Of a stretch of 64,000 bases of DNA, positions 39,134-53,784 are shown piece after piece. A program made the translations under genes and the position numbers. Each line of letters opens with the position of its first letter. Position 1 is the stretch's first letter. This DNA comes from Zoogloea sp041911615. GTDB taxonomy: Bacteria; Pseudomonadota; Gammaproteobacteria; Burkholderiales; Rhodocyclaceae. A model generated the notes under the pieces. The model did not search any database, had not been told where the DNA came from, and saw nothing but the letters and a program-made list of their open reading frames with translations. The DNA lies in NCBI RefSeq assembly GCF_041911615.1, contig NZ_JAYROR010000138.1, forward strand, positions 1 to 64,000, read 5' to 3'.

Positions 39134-40588
39134 ATGTCCGACGAATACCTCATCAATTTCACCCCCCAGGAAACCCGCGTCGCCCTGATGCAGCAGGGCG
39201 TCGTCCAGGAAGTGCATGTCGAGCGCACCGCCAGTCGCGGCATCGTCGGCAACATCTACCTGGGCCGCGTCGTGCGCGTGCTGCCGGGCATGCAGTCGGC
39301 CTTCATGGACGTGGGCCTCGAACGCACCGCCTTCCTGCACGTCGCCGACATCTGGACCGACCGCCACGCCGGCGACGCGCCGCGCCCCATCGAACGCATC
39401 CTCGCCGAAGGCCAGAACCTGATGGTCCAGGTGCTCAAGGACCCGATCGGCACCAAGGGCGCGCGCCTGTCCACGCAGATCTCCATCGCCGGGCGGATGC
39501 TGGTCTACCTGCCCCAGGACAAGCACATCGGCATTTCCCAGCGGATCGGCGACGAGGCCGGCCGCGAGGCGCTGCGCGAGCGCGTCAGCCGCCTGCTGCC
39601 GAAGGACGAAAGCGGCGGCTACATCGTCCGCACGATGGCCGAAAACGCCACCGACGAGGAACTCGCCGCCGACATCGCCTACCTCAAGAAACTCTGGGCC
39701 GAGATTCGCAACCGGGCTGTCGGCGCCTTCCCGCCCACCGTGCTGTACCAGGATCTGAACCTCGCCCAACGGGTGATGCGCGACTTCGTCACCGACGCCA
39801 CCGCGCGCATCGTCGCCGACTCCCGGGAGAACTTCCAGAAGCTGATGGCCTTCGCCAGCGAGTACATGCCGCAGGTCGCGCCGCTGCTCGACCATTACAC
39901 CGGCGAACGCCCGCTGTTCGACCTGCACGGCGTCGAGGCAGAGATCGAGAAGGCGCTGGCGCGGCGCGTCGACCTCAAATCCGGCGGCTACCTCATCATC
40001 GACCAGACCGAGGCGATGACCACCGTCGACGTGAACACCGGCGGCTTCGTCGGCGCCCGCAACTTCGACGACACCATCTTCAAGACCAACCTCGAGGCCG
40101 CCCAGGCCATCGCCCGCCAGCTGCGCCTGCGCAACCTCGGCGGCATCATCATCGTCGACTTCATCGACATGGAAAGCAGCGAGCACCGCAGCGCCGTGCT
40201 CGACGAATTCCGCAAGGCGCTCGCCCGCGACCACACCAAGATGACGGTCAATGGCTTCACCACCCTCGGCCTCGTCGAAATGACCCGGAAGCGCACCCGC
40301 GAATCCCTTGCCCACCTGCTGTGCGAGCCGTGCCCCACCTGCGCGGGCCGTGGCGAGGTGAAGACCGCCCGTACCGTGGCCTACGAAATCCTCCGCGAGC
40401 TGCTACGGGAGGCACGCCAGTTCAACGCCCGGGAGTTCCGCGTGCTGGCCGCACCCAACGTCATCGACCTCTTCCTCGAGGAAGAATCCCAGTCGCTGGC
40501 GATGCTGTCGGACTTCATCGACAAGACCATCTCGCTCCATCCGGAAGCCAGCTACGGGCAGGAACAGTTCGACATCGTACTCCTCTGA
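39134..40588 (+). CDS. rng: Ribonuclease G
   Basis: 484 residues from the ATG at 39134 (MSDEYLINFTPQETRVALMQ); the frame is open further upstream but non-coding in character. S1 domain with GNIYLGRVVRVLPGMQSAFMDVG, catalytic DVNTGGFVGARNFDDT and IIIVDFIDME, and zinc-link CEPCPTCAGRG. Short C-terminus, so RNase G and not RNase E. Endonuclease for 16S rRNA 5' maturation and mRNA decay; cytoplasmic. Confidence 0.95.
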   Translation: MSDEYLINFTPQETRVALMQQGVVQEVHVERTASRGIVGNIYLGRVVRVLPGMQSAFMDVGLERTAFLHVADIWTDRHAGDAPRPIERILAEGQNLMVQVLKDPIGTKGARLSTQISIAGRMLVYLPQDKHIGISQRIGDEAGREALRERVSRLLPKDESGGYIVRTMAENATDEELAADIAYLKKLWAEIRNRAVGAFPPTVLYQDLNLAQRVMRDFVTDATARIVADSRENFQKLMAFASEYMPQVAPLLDHYTGERPLFDLHGVEAEIEKALARRVDLKSGGYLIIDQTEAMTTVDVNTGGFVGARNFDDTIFKTNLEAAQAIARQLRLRNLGGIIIVDFIDMESSEHRSAVLDEFRKALARDHTKMTVNGFTTLGLVEMTRKRTRESLAHLLCEPCPTCAGRGEVKTARTVAYEILRELLREARQFNAREFRVLAAPNVIDLFLEEESQSLAMLSDFIDKTISLHPEASYGQEQFDIVLL

Positions 40589-40616
40589 GCCCCCGGAAAA
40601 TCCCATCCAAATAAAC

Positions 40617-40656
40617 GCACCAATACCGTGCAATCCCAGTATTGGTGCGCTTTTCC
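40617..40656 (+). terminator. Intrinsic terminator after rng
   Basis: GCACCAATAC (40617-40626) pairs perfectly with GTATTGGTGC (40639-40648) around a 12-base loop, followed by GCTTTTCC. The T-run is short but the stem is strong and correctly placed 28 bases after the rng stop. Confidence 0.7.
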
Positions 40657-40769
40657 GGGCTTTTCCGCCCCCTGTCGGTGCATCCAAAAATTCAATCGCC
40701 GGGCAATTGACGCTTGCATCCGGACGCCCGCAGAATCCGCCGCCTAGACCCCTTTCCAGGTAGCGCACG

Positions 40770-41753
40770 ATGCAGACGCGGAACATCCTCCAGGCCCCCG
40801 CTGGCCACCCCACCGGCCCCTTCCGGCTCGGTCCCGACCACGGTTACGCCTTCGACGGCGACCGGGTCCGCCTCGACGCCGAACTCGTCCCCAGCGGTAC
40901 CGACGACGCCACCGGCAACGCCTGGGCACTCCAGCTGTGGGCCTGCGACGCGCCCTTCGACGGCCGTCCGGTGCGCGGCAACAAGATCGCCGAAGTGCCG
41001 GTCTGCGCCGACGACACCCGCATCAGCGTCGTTGCCGACGCCTTCCCCCCCGCCGGCCACGGCAACCACGCGATGGTGCTGGTGCTCGCCACCGGCGACG
41101 ACGGGCAAGTTTGCGACTACGCCAACTTCACCCACCTGGAATCCTTCGCCCAGCCGCGCCTGCAGGGCTGCACCGGCTTCGCCTTCGGCGACGCGGCGGT
41201 GAGCCTGCGCATCGAGGGCATCGACAACCCCCGCGCCGCCGACAACCTGAGCGGCACCCTCGCCGCCGAGCTGTGGGCGCTCCCCGCCCCCTTCGGCACC
41301 GACGGCACCGCCGGCGGCGTGTTCCTGGCCGGCGCCAACCTCGGCCGCCTGGCCGGCCAGCACGCGTGGCACGATCTGCGCGTCACCCTGCCCGTGGGCA
41401 CGCCCCCCGCCGGCGACTGGCACCTCGCCCTGCTGCTGCGCGAATGGACCGCCGCAGGCTACGTGACCCGCGATTTCAGCGATTTCTCCACTCCGGTGAG
41501 CTGGGCCGACACCCCGGCGGCGGCACCGGCCGAGGCACCGAAAGCCACATCCAAGGGCACCGCCAAGGCCGCCACGGGGGTGTCGATCAACACCGCCAGC
41601 GCCACCGAACTCGCGGCCGTCAAGGGGCTGTCGAAGACCGTCGCGGCCGCCATCGTCGCCGCGCGCCCGTTTGCACACCTCGACGAGCTGCTGAAAGTGA
41701 AAGGCATCGGCGCCAAGCTGCTCGGCCGGCTCAAGAGTCGCCTGACCCTCTGA
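40770..41753 (+). CDS. Unknown protein with C-terminal ComEA-like helix-hairpin-helix
   Basis: 327 residues. Residues 1-240 look like two beta-rich modules; DGDRVRLDAELVPSG...NAWALQLWACDAPFDG and SLRIEGIDNPRAADNLSGTLAAELWALPAPFG are mutually similar, suggesting an internal duplication. An Ala/Pro/Lys linker follows (about 245-270). The end, INTASATELAAVKGLSKTVAAAIVAARPF...KGIGAKLLGRLKSRL, is a tandem HhH as in ComEA. No signal peptide. HhH domains bind DNA; the role of the beta modules is unknown. Confidence 0.72.
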   Translation: MQTRNILQAPAGHPTGPFRLGPDHGYAFDGDRVRLDAELVPSGTDDATGNAWALQLWACDAPFDGRPVRGNKIAEVPVCADDTRISVVADAFPPAGHGNHAMVLVLATGDDGQVCDYANFTHLESFAQPRLQGCTGFAFGDAAVSLRIEGIDNPRAADNLSGTLAAELWALPAPFGTDGTAGGVFLAGANLGRLAGQHAWHDLRVTLPVGTPPAGDWHLALLLREWTAAGYVTRDFSDFSTPVSWADTPAAAPAEAPKATSKGTAKAATGVSINTASATELAAVKGLSKTVAAAIVAARPFAHLDELLKVKGIGAKLLGRLKSRLTL

Positions 41754-41843
41754 AGCGACGCGCGACACCCCACGCCCCCGGCCGCGGCACCTCGCCGCCG
41801 CCGGGGGCGATGACGTGAACGATCCGACAGGCGCCGATGCGGC

Positions 41844-42374
41844 TCAGGGTGTGGATGGCGCCCACAGCGCCGCGCCGGTGGCCTCGACCAGACACAGCCA
41901 GGTGCGCACGTCGAACTCCAGCTGGTGGTAGTCCGGCTCCATGCGACAGCACAGCTGATAGAAGGCCTTGTCGTGCTCGGCCTCCTTCAGGTGGGCCAGC
42001 TCATGCACCACGATCATGCGCAGGAACTCCGGCGGCGCCTCGCGGAACAGGTTGGCGATGCGGATCTCCCGGCGGGTGCGCAGCTGGCCGCCCTGCACCC
42101 GCGCCACGCGGGCATGAATGCCCAGCGCGTTGTGGACGCGCTGCAGCTTGCCGTCCCACACCACCTTGCTGAGCGGCGCCGCGTTGCGCAGGTGGCGGGC
42201 CTTCAGCTCGCCCACGTAGGCGTACAGTGCGCCGTCGTTGCGCACCGCGTGGGGTAGCGGGTACTTGCGGCGCAGACGCTCGCCGAGGCTGCCGTCCGCC
42301 AGGCAGTCGCTCACCTGGGCGACGAGATGCGCCGGATAGCCGGCGAGGTAGCGCAGAGGGGGCGCAAGCGACAT
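41844..42374 (-). CDS. YgjP/SprT-like M48-type metalloprotein
   Basis: 176 residues from the ATG at 42374. Zinc-peptidase-like IVVHELAHLKEAEHDKAFYQLC (HExxH plus a later His) and preceding RIANLFREAPPEFLRM. Resembles the DUF45/YgjP group, but the N-terminal part is short. YgjP of E. coli hydrolyses UTP in vitro; this activity is not assumed here. No signal peptide. Confidence 0.78.
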   Translation of the reverse strand: MSLAPPLRYLAGYPAHLVAQVSDCLADGSLGERLRRKYPLPHAVRNDGALYAYVGELKARHLRNAAPLSKVVWDGKLQRVHNALGIHARVARVQGGQLRTRREIRIANLFREAPPEFLRMIVVHELAHLKEAEHDKAFYQLCCRMEPDYHQLEFDVRTWLCLVEATGAALWAPSTP

Positions 42375-42451
42375 GGCGGGCAGGAAGACTCCAGGGTGGG
42401 GACGGCATTCTATCCCGCCCGGCGCCCACGATGCCCGCCGCCCCCCGAGGC

Positions 42452-43180
42452 TCAGCAGCCCAGCAAGGTCGCCAGCGGCGCCAGGGCCGCCTCGTCGATG
42501 GGTTCGAAGCGCTGGAACTTGAGATCCTCGAGCACCCGTTGCCCCGCCGCGTCGAGGTGCATCCCGCACTGGATCGACTGGATCGCCTCGCGCTTGTCGG
42601 CCCACTCGCGGGCCACCATGAAGCAGTGGAAGGCGGTGCCGTCGCGGCTCTCGCCGATCACCTGGAGCTCGCCGCGGGTCGCGGCGCTCATGCCCGCCCA
42701 GGTCTCGTTGAAGACGAAGCCCAAGTCGGCCTCGCCTTGCAGCACGGCCTTGGCGGCGTTGAGGTGATTGCCGACGAACTTGAAGCTGGCGCCATCGGGG
42801 CTCATGCCCTCGCGACGCATCACCTGCAGGCCCAGGTCGTGAATCACCAGTTTGTCGGTGGCACTGGCGATGCGCGGCGTGTCGGGCACGGCGACGCCGG
42901 CGCGGGCCACCACCAGCGTCTCGTCCTGCACGCCGGCCGGCCGCGCGACCGGCACGAAGCCCTTCTCGCGGGCAAAACGCAGGGCACTGAAAGGGTTGGC
43001 GTAGACGACGTGGAAACTGTCGTCGAGCACCGCCTGGCGCTCGACGAGGAAGTTGTCCTGGGGCTCGAAATGGATGCCGATCCCCAGGTTGCGCTGCAGG
43101 TAGGTGTTGAGGGTGAACCAGCCGAGGAGATTCTTGGCCGTATCGTGGGGGCAGACGCTGAGTTTGAACTGACTGGCCAT
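42452..43180 (-). CDS. PhnD-like substrate-binding protein without signal peptide
   Basis: 242 residues. Periplasmic-binding-protein fold of the phosphate/phosphonate (PhnD) type: FLVERQAVLDDSFHVVYANPFSAL, KFVGNHLNAAKAVLQGEADLGFVFNETWAGM. The N-terminus MASQFKLSVCPHDTAKNL has no export signal, so the protein is probably cytoplasmic and may be a sensor rather than a transporter part. No ABC transporter genes lie beside it. 77 bases upstream of the metalloprotein gene on the same strand. Confidence 0.72.
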   Translation of the reverse strand: MASQFKLSVCPHDTAKNLLGWFTLNTYLQRNLGIGIHFEPQDNFLVERQAVLDDSFHVVYANPFSALRFAREKGFVPVARPAGVQDETLVVARAGVAVPDTPRIASATDKLVIHDLGLQVMRREGMSPDGASFKFVGNHLNAAKAVLQGEADLGFVFNETWAGMSAATRGELQVIGESRDGTAFHCFMVAREWADKREAIQSIQCGMHLDAAGQRVLEDLKFQRFEPIDEAALAPLATLLGC

Positions 43181-43406
43181 CGCGCTTACCCACCGAACCT
43201 GCAGGACAATGGGCGATGTGCCGGCCGCGGGGCCGGAGAGCTTTGGTGGGACATGACTGGACCTCTGACGGGTGGGTTGTTGTTATCCGACACCCCACCC
43301 CGCACCGACAGGCTGCAGGGCAGGACGCCGGCCAGTCATGATGTTAGCAAACTCTGTTTTCAATTCATTACAAATTAAATCACGCCCCTGGCATTATTCA
43401 TGCAAT

Positions 43407-44405
43407 TTATAACCAGTCCACCAGCGACACCCCCAGCCCGAAGACGGTCTGGCGGTGGTTGTAGTCGATCAGCGTCTCGCCGTAGCCGCTGAACAGCTGC
43501 ATGTAGCCCTTGAGGTTGCGGTGGATCGGCGCGGTCCAGTCGAACTGCACGGCACCGCGGGATTCCGAGCCGGTCAGCAGCGTGCTGCGCACGGTGAGCC
43601 CGAAGCCGTGCTCGCCGACCCGCCACATGGCCTGGATGTCGCCGTGGCCCATGTACTGGGTGATGTCGGGGTTGTCGTCCTTCGAGGCCTTCTCGGCGAA
43701 GCGCAGCCACGGGCGGATCACCAGCGCGAAATCGCCACGCTCGATGCCCACCTGGCCGACCAGCCGGTTCCAGCTGCGCGAATAGGGCTGGCTGCGGCCG
43801 TTGGACTGGTGGTTGAGCCCGATCGACATCATGCTCACCTTGAAGCCCGCGCCAGCATCGAGGTTGGTGCGGAACACCGCCATCAGCTCGGGCTCGTAGT
43901 CGGTCTCGCGGAACGGCGACGAGAAGCGCTTGTTGTACATCTGCCAGTTGGACTGCTGGGTGTAACCCATCCACAGGTCGCCGTGGCGGCCGAACAGGCC
44001 TTCCCACAGCTTTGTCTTGAAGCTGATCTGGTACTTGGCCTCGGCCGAATCGATGTTGTTCTCGGTGCTCACGGTGTTGAGCGGATTCGGCGAGCTGGGC
44101 TGGCGGTTGGGCGAATCGCTCCAGCGGGCCAGCAGGATGTAGGTGGGCTTGTAGGGGCGGATCAGGAAGGTGCCCTTCTTGTCCTCGGCGTCGAGCTCCC
44201 AACGGCTGGAAAACGCGCTGGATTCGGTATGGGCCACCGGCGCCGGCGCCTCCTGGTGCGGGCGCCCGACGGCCGTGTCGTAGCAGGCGAGGCGCTCGGT
44301 GTTGTCGGCGATGGCGGCGCAGGGGGCCGGGTCGGCCGCCACCACGCCCCCGGCGGCGGTGAGCAGCGCCGTCGCGAAGGCGGCGCGAGTGTGGTTTGCG
44401 TTCAA
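43407..44405 (-). CDS. pldA: Outer-membrane phospholipase A1
   Basis: 332 residues with a signal peptide (MNANHTRAAFATALLTAAGGVVAADP) and a 12-strand barrel. Active-site segment GLNHQSNGRSQPYSRSWNR supplies the His-Ser-Asn triad of OMPLA. Ends in VDWL with an aromatic near the C-terminus as barrel proteins need. Ca-dependent, acts when outer-membrane asymmetry is lost. The 226-base gap before the PhnD-like gene is A+T-rich near 43340-43402, with no gene. Confidence 0.93.
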   Translation of the reverse strand: MNANHTRAAFATALLTAAGGVVAADPAPCAAIADNTERLACYDTAVGRPHQEAPAPVAHTESSAFSSRWELDAEDKKGTFLIRPYKPTYILLARWSDSPNRQPSSPNPLNTVSTENNIDSAEAKYQISFKTKLWEGLFGRHGDLWMGYTQQSNWQMYNKRFSSPFRETDYEPELMAVFRTNLDAGAGFKVSMMSIGLNHQSNGRSQPYSRSWNRLVGQVGIERGDFALVIRPWLRFAEKASKDDNPDITQYMGHGDIQAMWRVGEHGFGLTVRSTLLTGSESRGAVQFDWTAPIHRNLKGYMQLFSGYGETLIDYNHRQTVFGLGVSLVDWL

Positions 44406-44437
44406 GGAACGATCTCCATGGCTTGCGTGATTCGGTA

Positions 44438-50038
<5,601 letters not shown>

Positions 50039-50104
50039 GGCGGAGCGGTCGGTTCAAACGGGCGAACGCGATTGTAGCGCCCGCCGCGTGTCCGGCCATG
50101 CCGC

Positions 50105-52108
50105 TCAGGGATTCAGGAGCTTGTCGGTGGCGGCGGCGTCCACCAGCGATTCGTCGCGGAACAGCCGCGTCTCGGGTCGCGCGCATTGCTGGGCCAGGGC
50201 GCGGGCGGTGATCGCCAGCACCGCGTCGTGGTCGCCGTCGGAGATCAGCACCACCTGGCCGGCCGGCGCGAGGTGGGCGACGTAGCCGTACATCACCCGG
50301 CCGTTGGGCAGCCCGACCGCGACGCTGTCGCCGATCGTCAGCCCGGCCCATTCGGGCGTCAGCGACAGCTCGCCGGCCACGTATTGCTTGTGTTTGAGGG
50401 TCAGCAGGCCCGGGCTTTCGTCCGGCGCGCCGAGGGTCGGCGGCGAGGTGGTGCGGCGCAGCGTCGGCACCGGCGGCTTGCGCCCGGCCATCAGGCTGGT
50501 GTGCATCGCCTGGCACGACGAGAGCGCCGAGCCGGCCTGCTTGGCCGGCAGCGCGATCCAGGTGAGGCCGTCGTCCAGATCGTAGATCAGCGACGGAAAT
50601 TCGCTCTTCATGCGCTGGCGGGCGGCTTCGTCGGCGGGCGGCACGGCGGCGGCCAGCAGCCGGTTGGCCACCAGCAGCCGACTGGCCCACTGGGGGCTTT
50701 CCGGCCCGTAGCGGTACGCCACCTTGGCCAGCACGTGCACCCAGTAGCGTTCGAGGAAGTTGCGCGCCACGCTGGCCGGCTCCTGGCCGACGAGCAGGTA
50801 CACCGCGCGGCTGGCCTGGTGCAGCGCCACCTCCCGCCGCTCGAGGCGCAGGGCGATTTCGATGTGCCGCGCGGCGCGGCTGAGCGCGCTCTTCTGGCGG
50901 GTGACGAGCAGGGATTCGAGCACCCCGAGGGCCATCTCGAAATCGCGCCGACCGGGGCGCGACAGGCGCGCGAGGGCGCGGACCATCGACGCCAGCCCGC
51001 GGCACACCGGCAAACCTGGCGTGCAATCGGACGGCAGGGTGCGACCGACGTTGGCAATCCGGTCGACGAGGCGCAGGGCCGGATGGCGGTCGAGCGCCAG
51101 CAGATTCTCGCTGCGCAGCGCCAGGCGCAGCAGCGGCACCCGCAGGCCCGAGAACAAGGTGCGGATCGTCGCCGGCAGGTCGGCGTCGCTCTCGGCGCGG
51201 CCGCAGACGGTTTCGATCACTTCGACGGCGGCGGCCTGGACCGGACTGAGCAGCGCCCCCATCTCGCTGGCACCGAGGGACACCGGCACGCCGGCGCCGT
51301 ACTTCTGGCGCTCGACCAGCCAGGCCTTGATGCGCTCGATGATCGCCGACGCCAGGTCCGGGTCGAGGCTGGCGCTGGGCGTCTGACGCATCTCGCGCTG
51401 GGTGAGCACGGCCAGGCGCAGGGCGTCCACCGGGTCGATGGGCAGGCTGGCGCGGGCCGCCGGGGTGTCGGTCCAGTCGGTCTCGTGCGCGTCGGCAGCG
51501 CTTGCCGGAGACGGGGCCGGCGCGGGGGGCTCGACCTGCTTGCGGATGTCCACACCGCGATGGGCGAGGCCTTCGTCGGCCAGCTGATGCTCGAGCGCCC
51601 GGTAGAAGTGCGAGAGCTGCCGTGCGAGGGGCGCCTCGAGCTGGCGCAGCAGTTGCAGGGCTTCGGCGGGGCGCAGCTTCTCGGCTTCCTTCAGGGCGCG
51701 CAGGGCGCGGCACACCGTGGCGGTGCCCAGCGGCGATTCCTCGCGCACCTCGATGCCCTCGTCGGCCAGCATCAGGCGCATCCGCAGGTGCAGGGCGGAC
51801 AGCTCGCGACCGCAGAAGGTCTGCAGGCGGCGGTCGAGGTTGATCAGGGCAATCGAGTAATCGGCTTCGTCGGAACGCACCAGGCCGATCGAACTCGGCC
51901 CTTCCTCCGGCTTGCGCTCACGGAACGGCCCGACCAGCGCGTCGAAGCACGCCCCCGCGGTGCGCGACAGCACGTCGAGCCACTCGGGATGGCGGATGAC
52001 CTCCCCCGCTCCGTCTCGCAAGGCCTGCAGGAAACCCGCCCGGCAGCGCGCAAGCAGATCCGAGGCCGGGGCGGCCGACGAACCTCGGTAACGGGATCGA
52101 TGGGGCAT
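50105..52108 (-). CDS. DUF1631-family protein
   Basis: 667 residues, helical for most of its length, with no signal peptide. The ordering PHRSRYRG..., ALINLDRRLQTFCGRELSALHLRMRLMLADEG, FYRALEHQLADEGLAHRGV and DLASAIIERIKAWLVERQK matches the DUF1631 family. The last 100 residues, QYVAGELSLTPEWAGLTIGDSVAVGLPNGRVMYGYVAHL, look PilZ-like and could sense c-di-GMP (weak inference; the RxxxR motif is not obvious). Function unknown. Confidence 0.75.
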   Translation of the reverse strand: MPHRSRYRGSSAAPASDLLARCRAGFLQALRDGAGEVIRHPEWLDVLSRTAGACFDALVGPFRERKPEEGPSSIGLVRSDEADYSIALINLDRRLQTFCGRELSALHLRMRLMLADEGIEVREESPLGTATVCRALRALKEAEKLRPAEALQLLRQLEAPLARQLSHFYRALEHQLADEGLAHRGVDIRKQVEPPAPAPSPASAADAHETDWTDTPAARASLPIDPVDALRLAVLTQREMRQTPSASLDPDLASAIIERIKAWLVERQKYGAGVPVSLGASEMGALLSPVQAAAVEVIETVCGRAESDADLPATIRTLFSGLRVPLLRLALRSENLLALDRHPALRLVDRIANVGRTLPSDCTPGLPVCRGLASMVRALARLSRPGRRDFEMALGVLESLLVTRQKSALSRAARHIEIALRLERREVALHQASRAVYLLVGQEPASVARNFLERYWVHVLAKVAYRYGPESPQWASRLLVANRLLAAAVPPADEAARQRMKSEFPSLIYDLDDGLTWIALPAKQAGSALSSCQAMHTSLMAGRKPPVPTLRRTTSPPTLGAPDESPGLLTLKHKQYVAGELSLTPEWAGLTIGDSVAVGLPNGRVMYGYVAHLAPAGQVVLISDGDHDAVLAITARALAQQCARPETRLFRDESLVDAAATDKLLNP

Positions 52109-52163
52109 GAACGGGGACGCACGAAAATGTCGTCACAGATTTATACACAGCCCGCGTCCGCTT

Positions 52164-52676
52164 TCACTGTGACAGACGCCCGTTCCGGGCAGATATTTGC
52201 AGCACGCGCCGTGCCATCGTGACGGCGAACAGCACGGCCAGCCCCCACTTGATCGACGAACACAGCGCCGACAACGGAATCAGCGCGCTCGGCGCGCCGA
52301 AGGGGCCGGCGAGCAGCCGGAGCTGGCACAGATTCTCGGCCTGGTCGAACAGCCCCGCCACCGGCAGCATCCACGCCGCCCGGGTCATCGCGCGCCGCTC
52401 GCCCGCCGCGAAGAGCCCGGCACGACACGCCAGCACCCAGCCGAACAGCGCATAGACGAAGGGGTGGAGCAGATCGTACGGAAAATGCGCGCGGTAACGG
52501 GCCACGCCCGCATCGCCCCAGGCCCGCAGGATCGCCCAATAGGCGTCGGCATCAAAAGTGGACTGCAGAACGAGAATATTCGGCCGTAATTGGTGGAGTA
52601 AGTAGCCGAGGTTGGCTTGCGACACCACGAAGGCGAGGGTCGCAAGGCAGACCGCAAGACGCGACGACGAAAGCAT
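52164..52676 (-). CDS. Unknown small membrane protein
   Basis: 170 residues from the ATG at 52676, which has GGAGGAG eight bases ahead; the frame runs on upstream without support. About four membrane helices, the first being LAVCLATLAFVVSQANLGYLL. A periplasmic-like loop PNILVLQSTFDADAYWAILRAWGDAG follows. Other clear segments: AWMLPVAGLFDQAENLCQLRLL and IKWGLAVLFAVTMARRVL. Inner membrane; function unknown. Confidence 0.7.
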   Translation of the reverse strand: MLSSSRLAVCLATLAFVVSQANLGYLLHQLRPNILVLQSTFDADAYWAILRAWGDAGVARYRAHFPYDLLHPFVYALFGWVLACRAGLFAAGERRAMTRAAWMLPVAGLFDQAENLCQLRLLAGPFGAPSALIPLSALCSSIKWGLAVLFAVTMARRVLQISARNGRLSQ

Positions 52677-52844
52677 GACCAAGCTCCTCCGGAAGCCGGT
52701 GAAGGTCCGACAGCCCCGACAGCGCCACCACGCTGGTGAGGCGCTGCCGCGCGCGGGTGTCCAACCCCGGACGACGAACAAAAGAACGATAAAAAATGAA
52801 TCTTTTTATCAAATTTACTGCATCCCGAGCAGGCTGACTCCGCC

Positions 52845-53711
52845 ATGAATACCGCCACGACCACCCGCAAACTCGATCACGACGAACTCACCGCGACACT
52901 CGAGGCCGTCCGCATCCCCGCCTGCCCGAGCATCGTCGCCGATGTGATGCGCGAAGCGCAACGGGACGAGCCTTCGATCAAGGTCCTGACCCGCATCCTG
53001 GCTTCGGACGTGAGCATGTCCGCCGCCGCGGTCAAGCTGGCCAACTCGCCCATGTTCGGCGCCGGCGCCAAGGTGCGCAGCGTGCAGCAGGCAGCGACGC
53101 GGCTCGGCATCAAGAACATCCTCAACGTGGTGATCGCCGTCGCCCTGCGCGACTTTCCCACCGATCTGCCGGCCGAGCTGCTGCAGAGTTTCTGGTCGCG
53201 CGCCGCGACGCTGGCCCTGGCGGCCGGAGTGCTGGCCCGCAACCACGTGGGCATCTCGCCCGACAGCGCCTACACCTACGCCCTGTTCCAGGATGCCGCG
53301 GTCCCGGTGATGATGAGCAGCTTCCCCGAGTACAAGGCGCTCTACGCCAACGCGCCCGACCGTGGCTACCCGTTGATCCTCGAGGAACAGGCCCATTTCC
53401 GCTGCGACCATGCCGTGGCCGGCTGGCTGCTGGCGCGCAACTGGGGTCTGCCGGCCAAGATCGCAACCGCGATCCGCTACCACCACGACCCCGAGGTCTA
53501 CATCCTTCCCGAGAAGGAGCTCCCCTCCGACGCCCTCGCCCTGATCGCCGTGACCATCCTCGCCGAGCACGTCATCGCCGACTTCACCGAGAACGCCCAC
53601 CCCGTCGGCGGCCGCCCCTTCGAGGACGCGAAGACCTTCCTGGGCACCTCGGACGCCGATCTGGACGAGTTCCACGACATCATCGCCGCCGCGCTCAACG
53701 CCCACCCCTGA
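52845..53711 (+). CDS. HDOD-domain signalling protein
   Basis: 288 residues. HDOD domain spanning most of the chain: IPACPSIVADVMREAQRDEPSIKVLTRILASDVSMSAAAVKLANSPMFGAGAKVRSVQQAATRLG. The second half has HFRCDHAVAGWLLARNWGLPAKIATAIRYHHDPE, the HD-like His positions. HDOD proteins regulate signalling and development and usually lack phosphodiesterase activity. Divergent from the membrane protein; A+T-rich promoter-like region at 52775-52825. Ends at a bidirectional terminator shared with topB. Confidence 0.87.
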   Translation: MNTATTTRKLDHDELTATLEAVRIPACPSIVADVMREAQRDEPSIKVLTRILASDVSMSAAAVKLANSPMFGAGAKVRSVQQAATRLGIKNILNVVIAVALRDFPTDLPAELLQSFWSRAATLALAAGVLARNHVGISPDSAYTYALFQDAAVPVMMSSFPEYKALYANAPDRGYPLILEEQAHFRCDHAVAGWLLARNWGLPAKIATAIRYHHDPEVYILPEKELPSDALALIAVTILAEHVIADFTENAHPVGGRPFEDAKTFLGTSDADLDEFHDIIAAALNAHP

Positions 53712-53728
53712 ATCCTGCCGCGGCCAAC

Positions 53729-53757
53729 AAAAAGCCCGCCGATCGGCGGGCTTTTTT
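53729..53757. terminator. Bidirectional intrinsic terminator between HDOD and topB genes
   Basis: AAAAAGCCCGCC-GATC-GGCGGGCTTTTTT. The 8-bp GC stem with A-run on one side and T-run on the other serves both convergent genes. Confidence 0.92.
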
Positions 53758-53784
53758 GCTGCTGCGCAAGCCGGTACGACGGCC

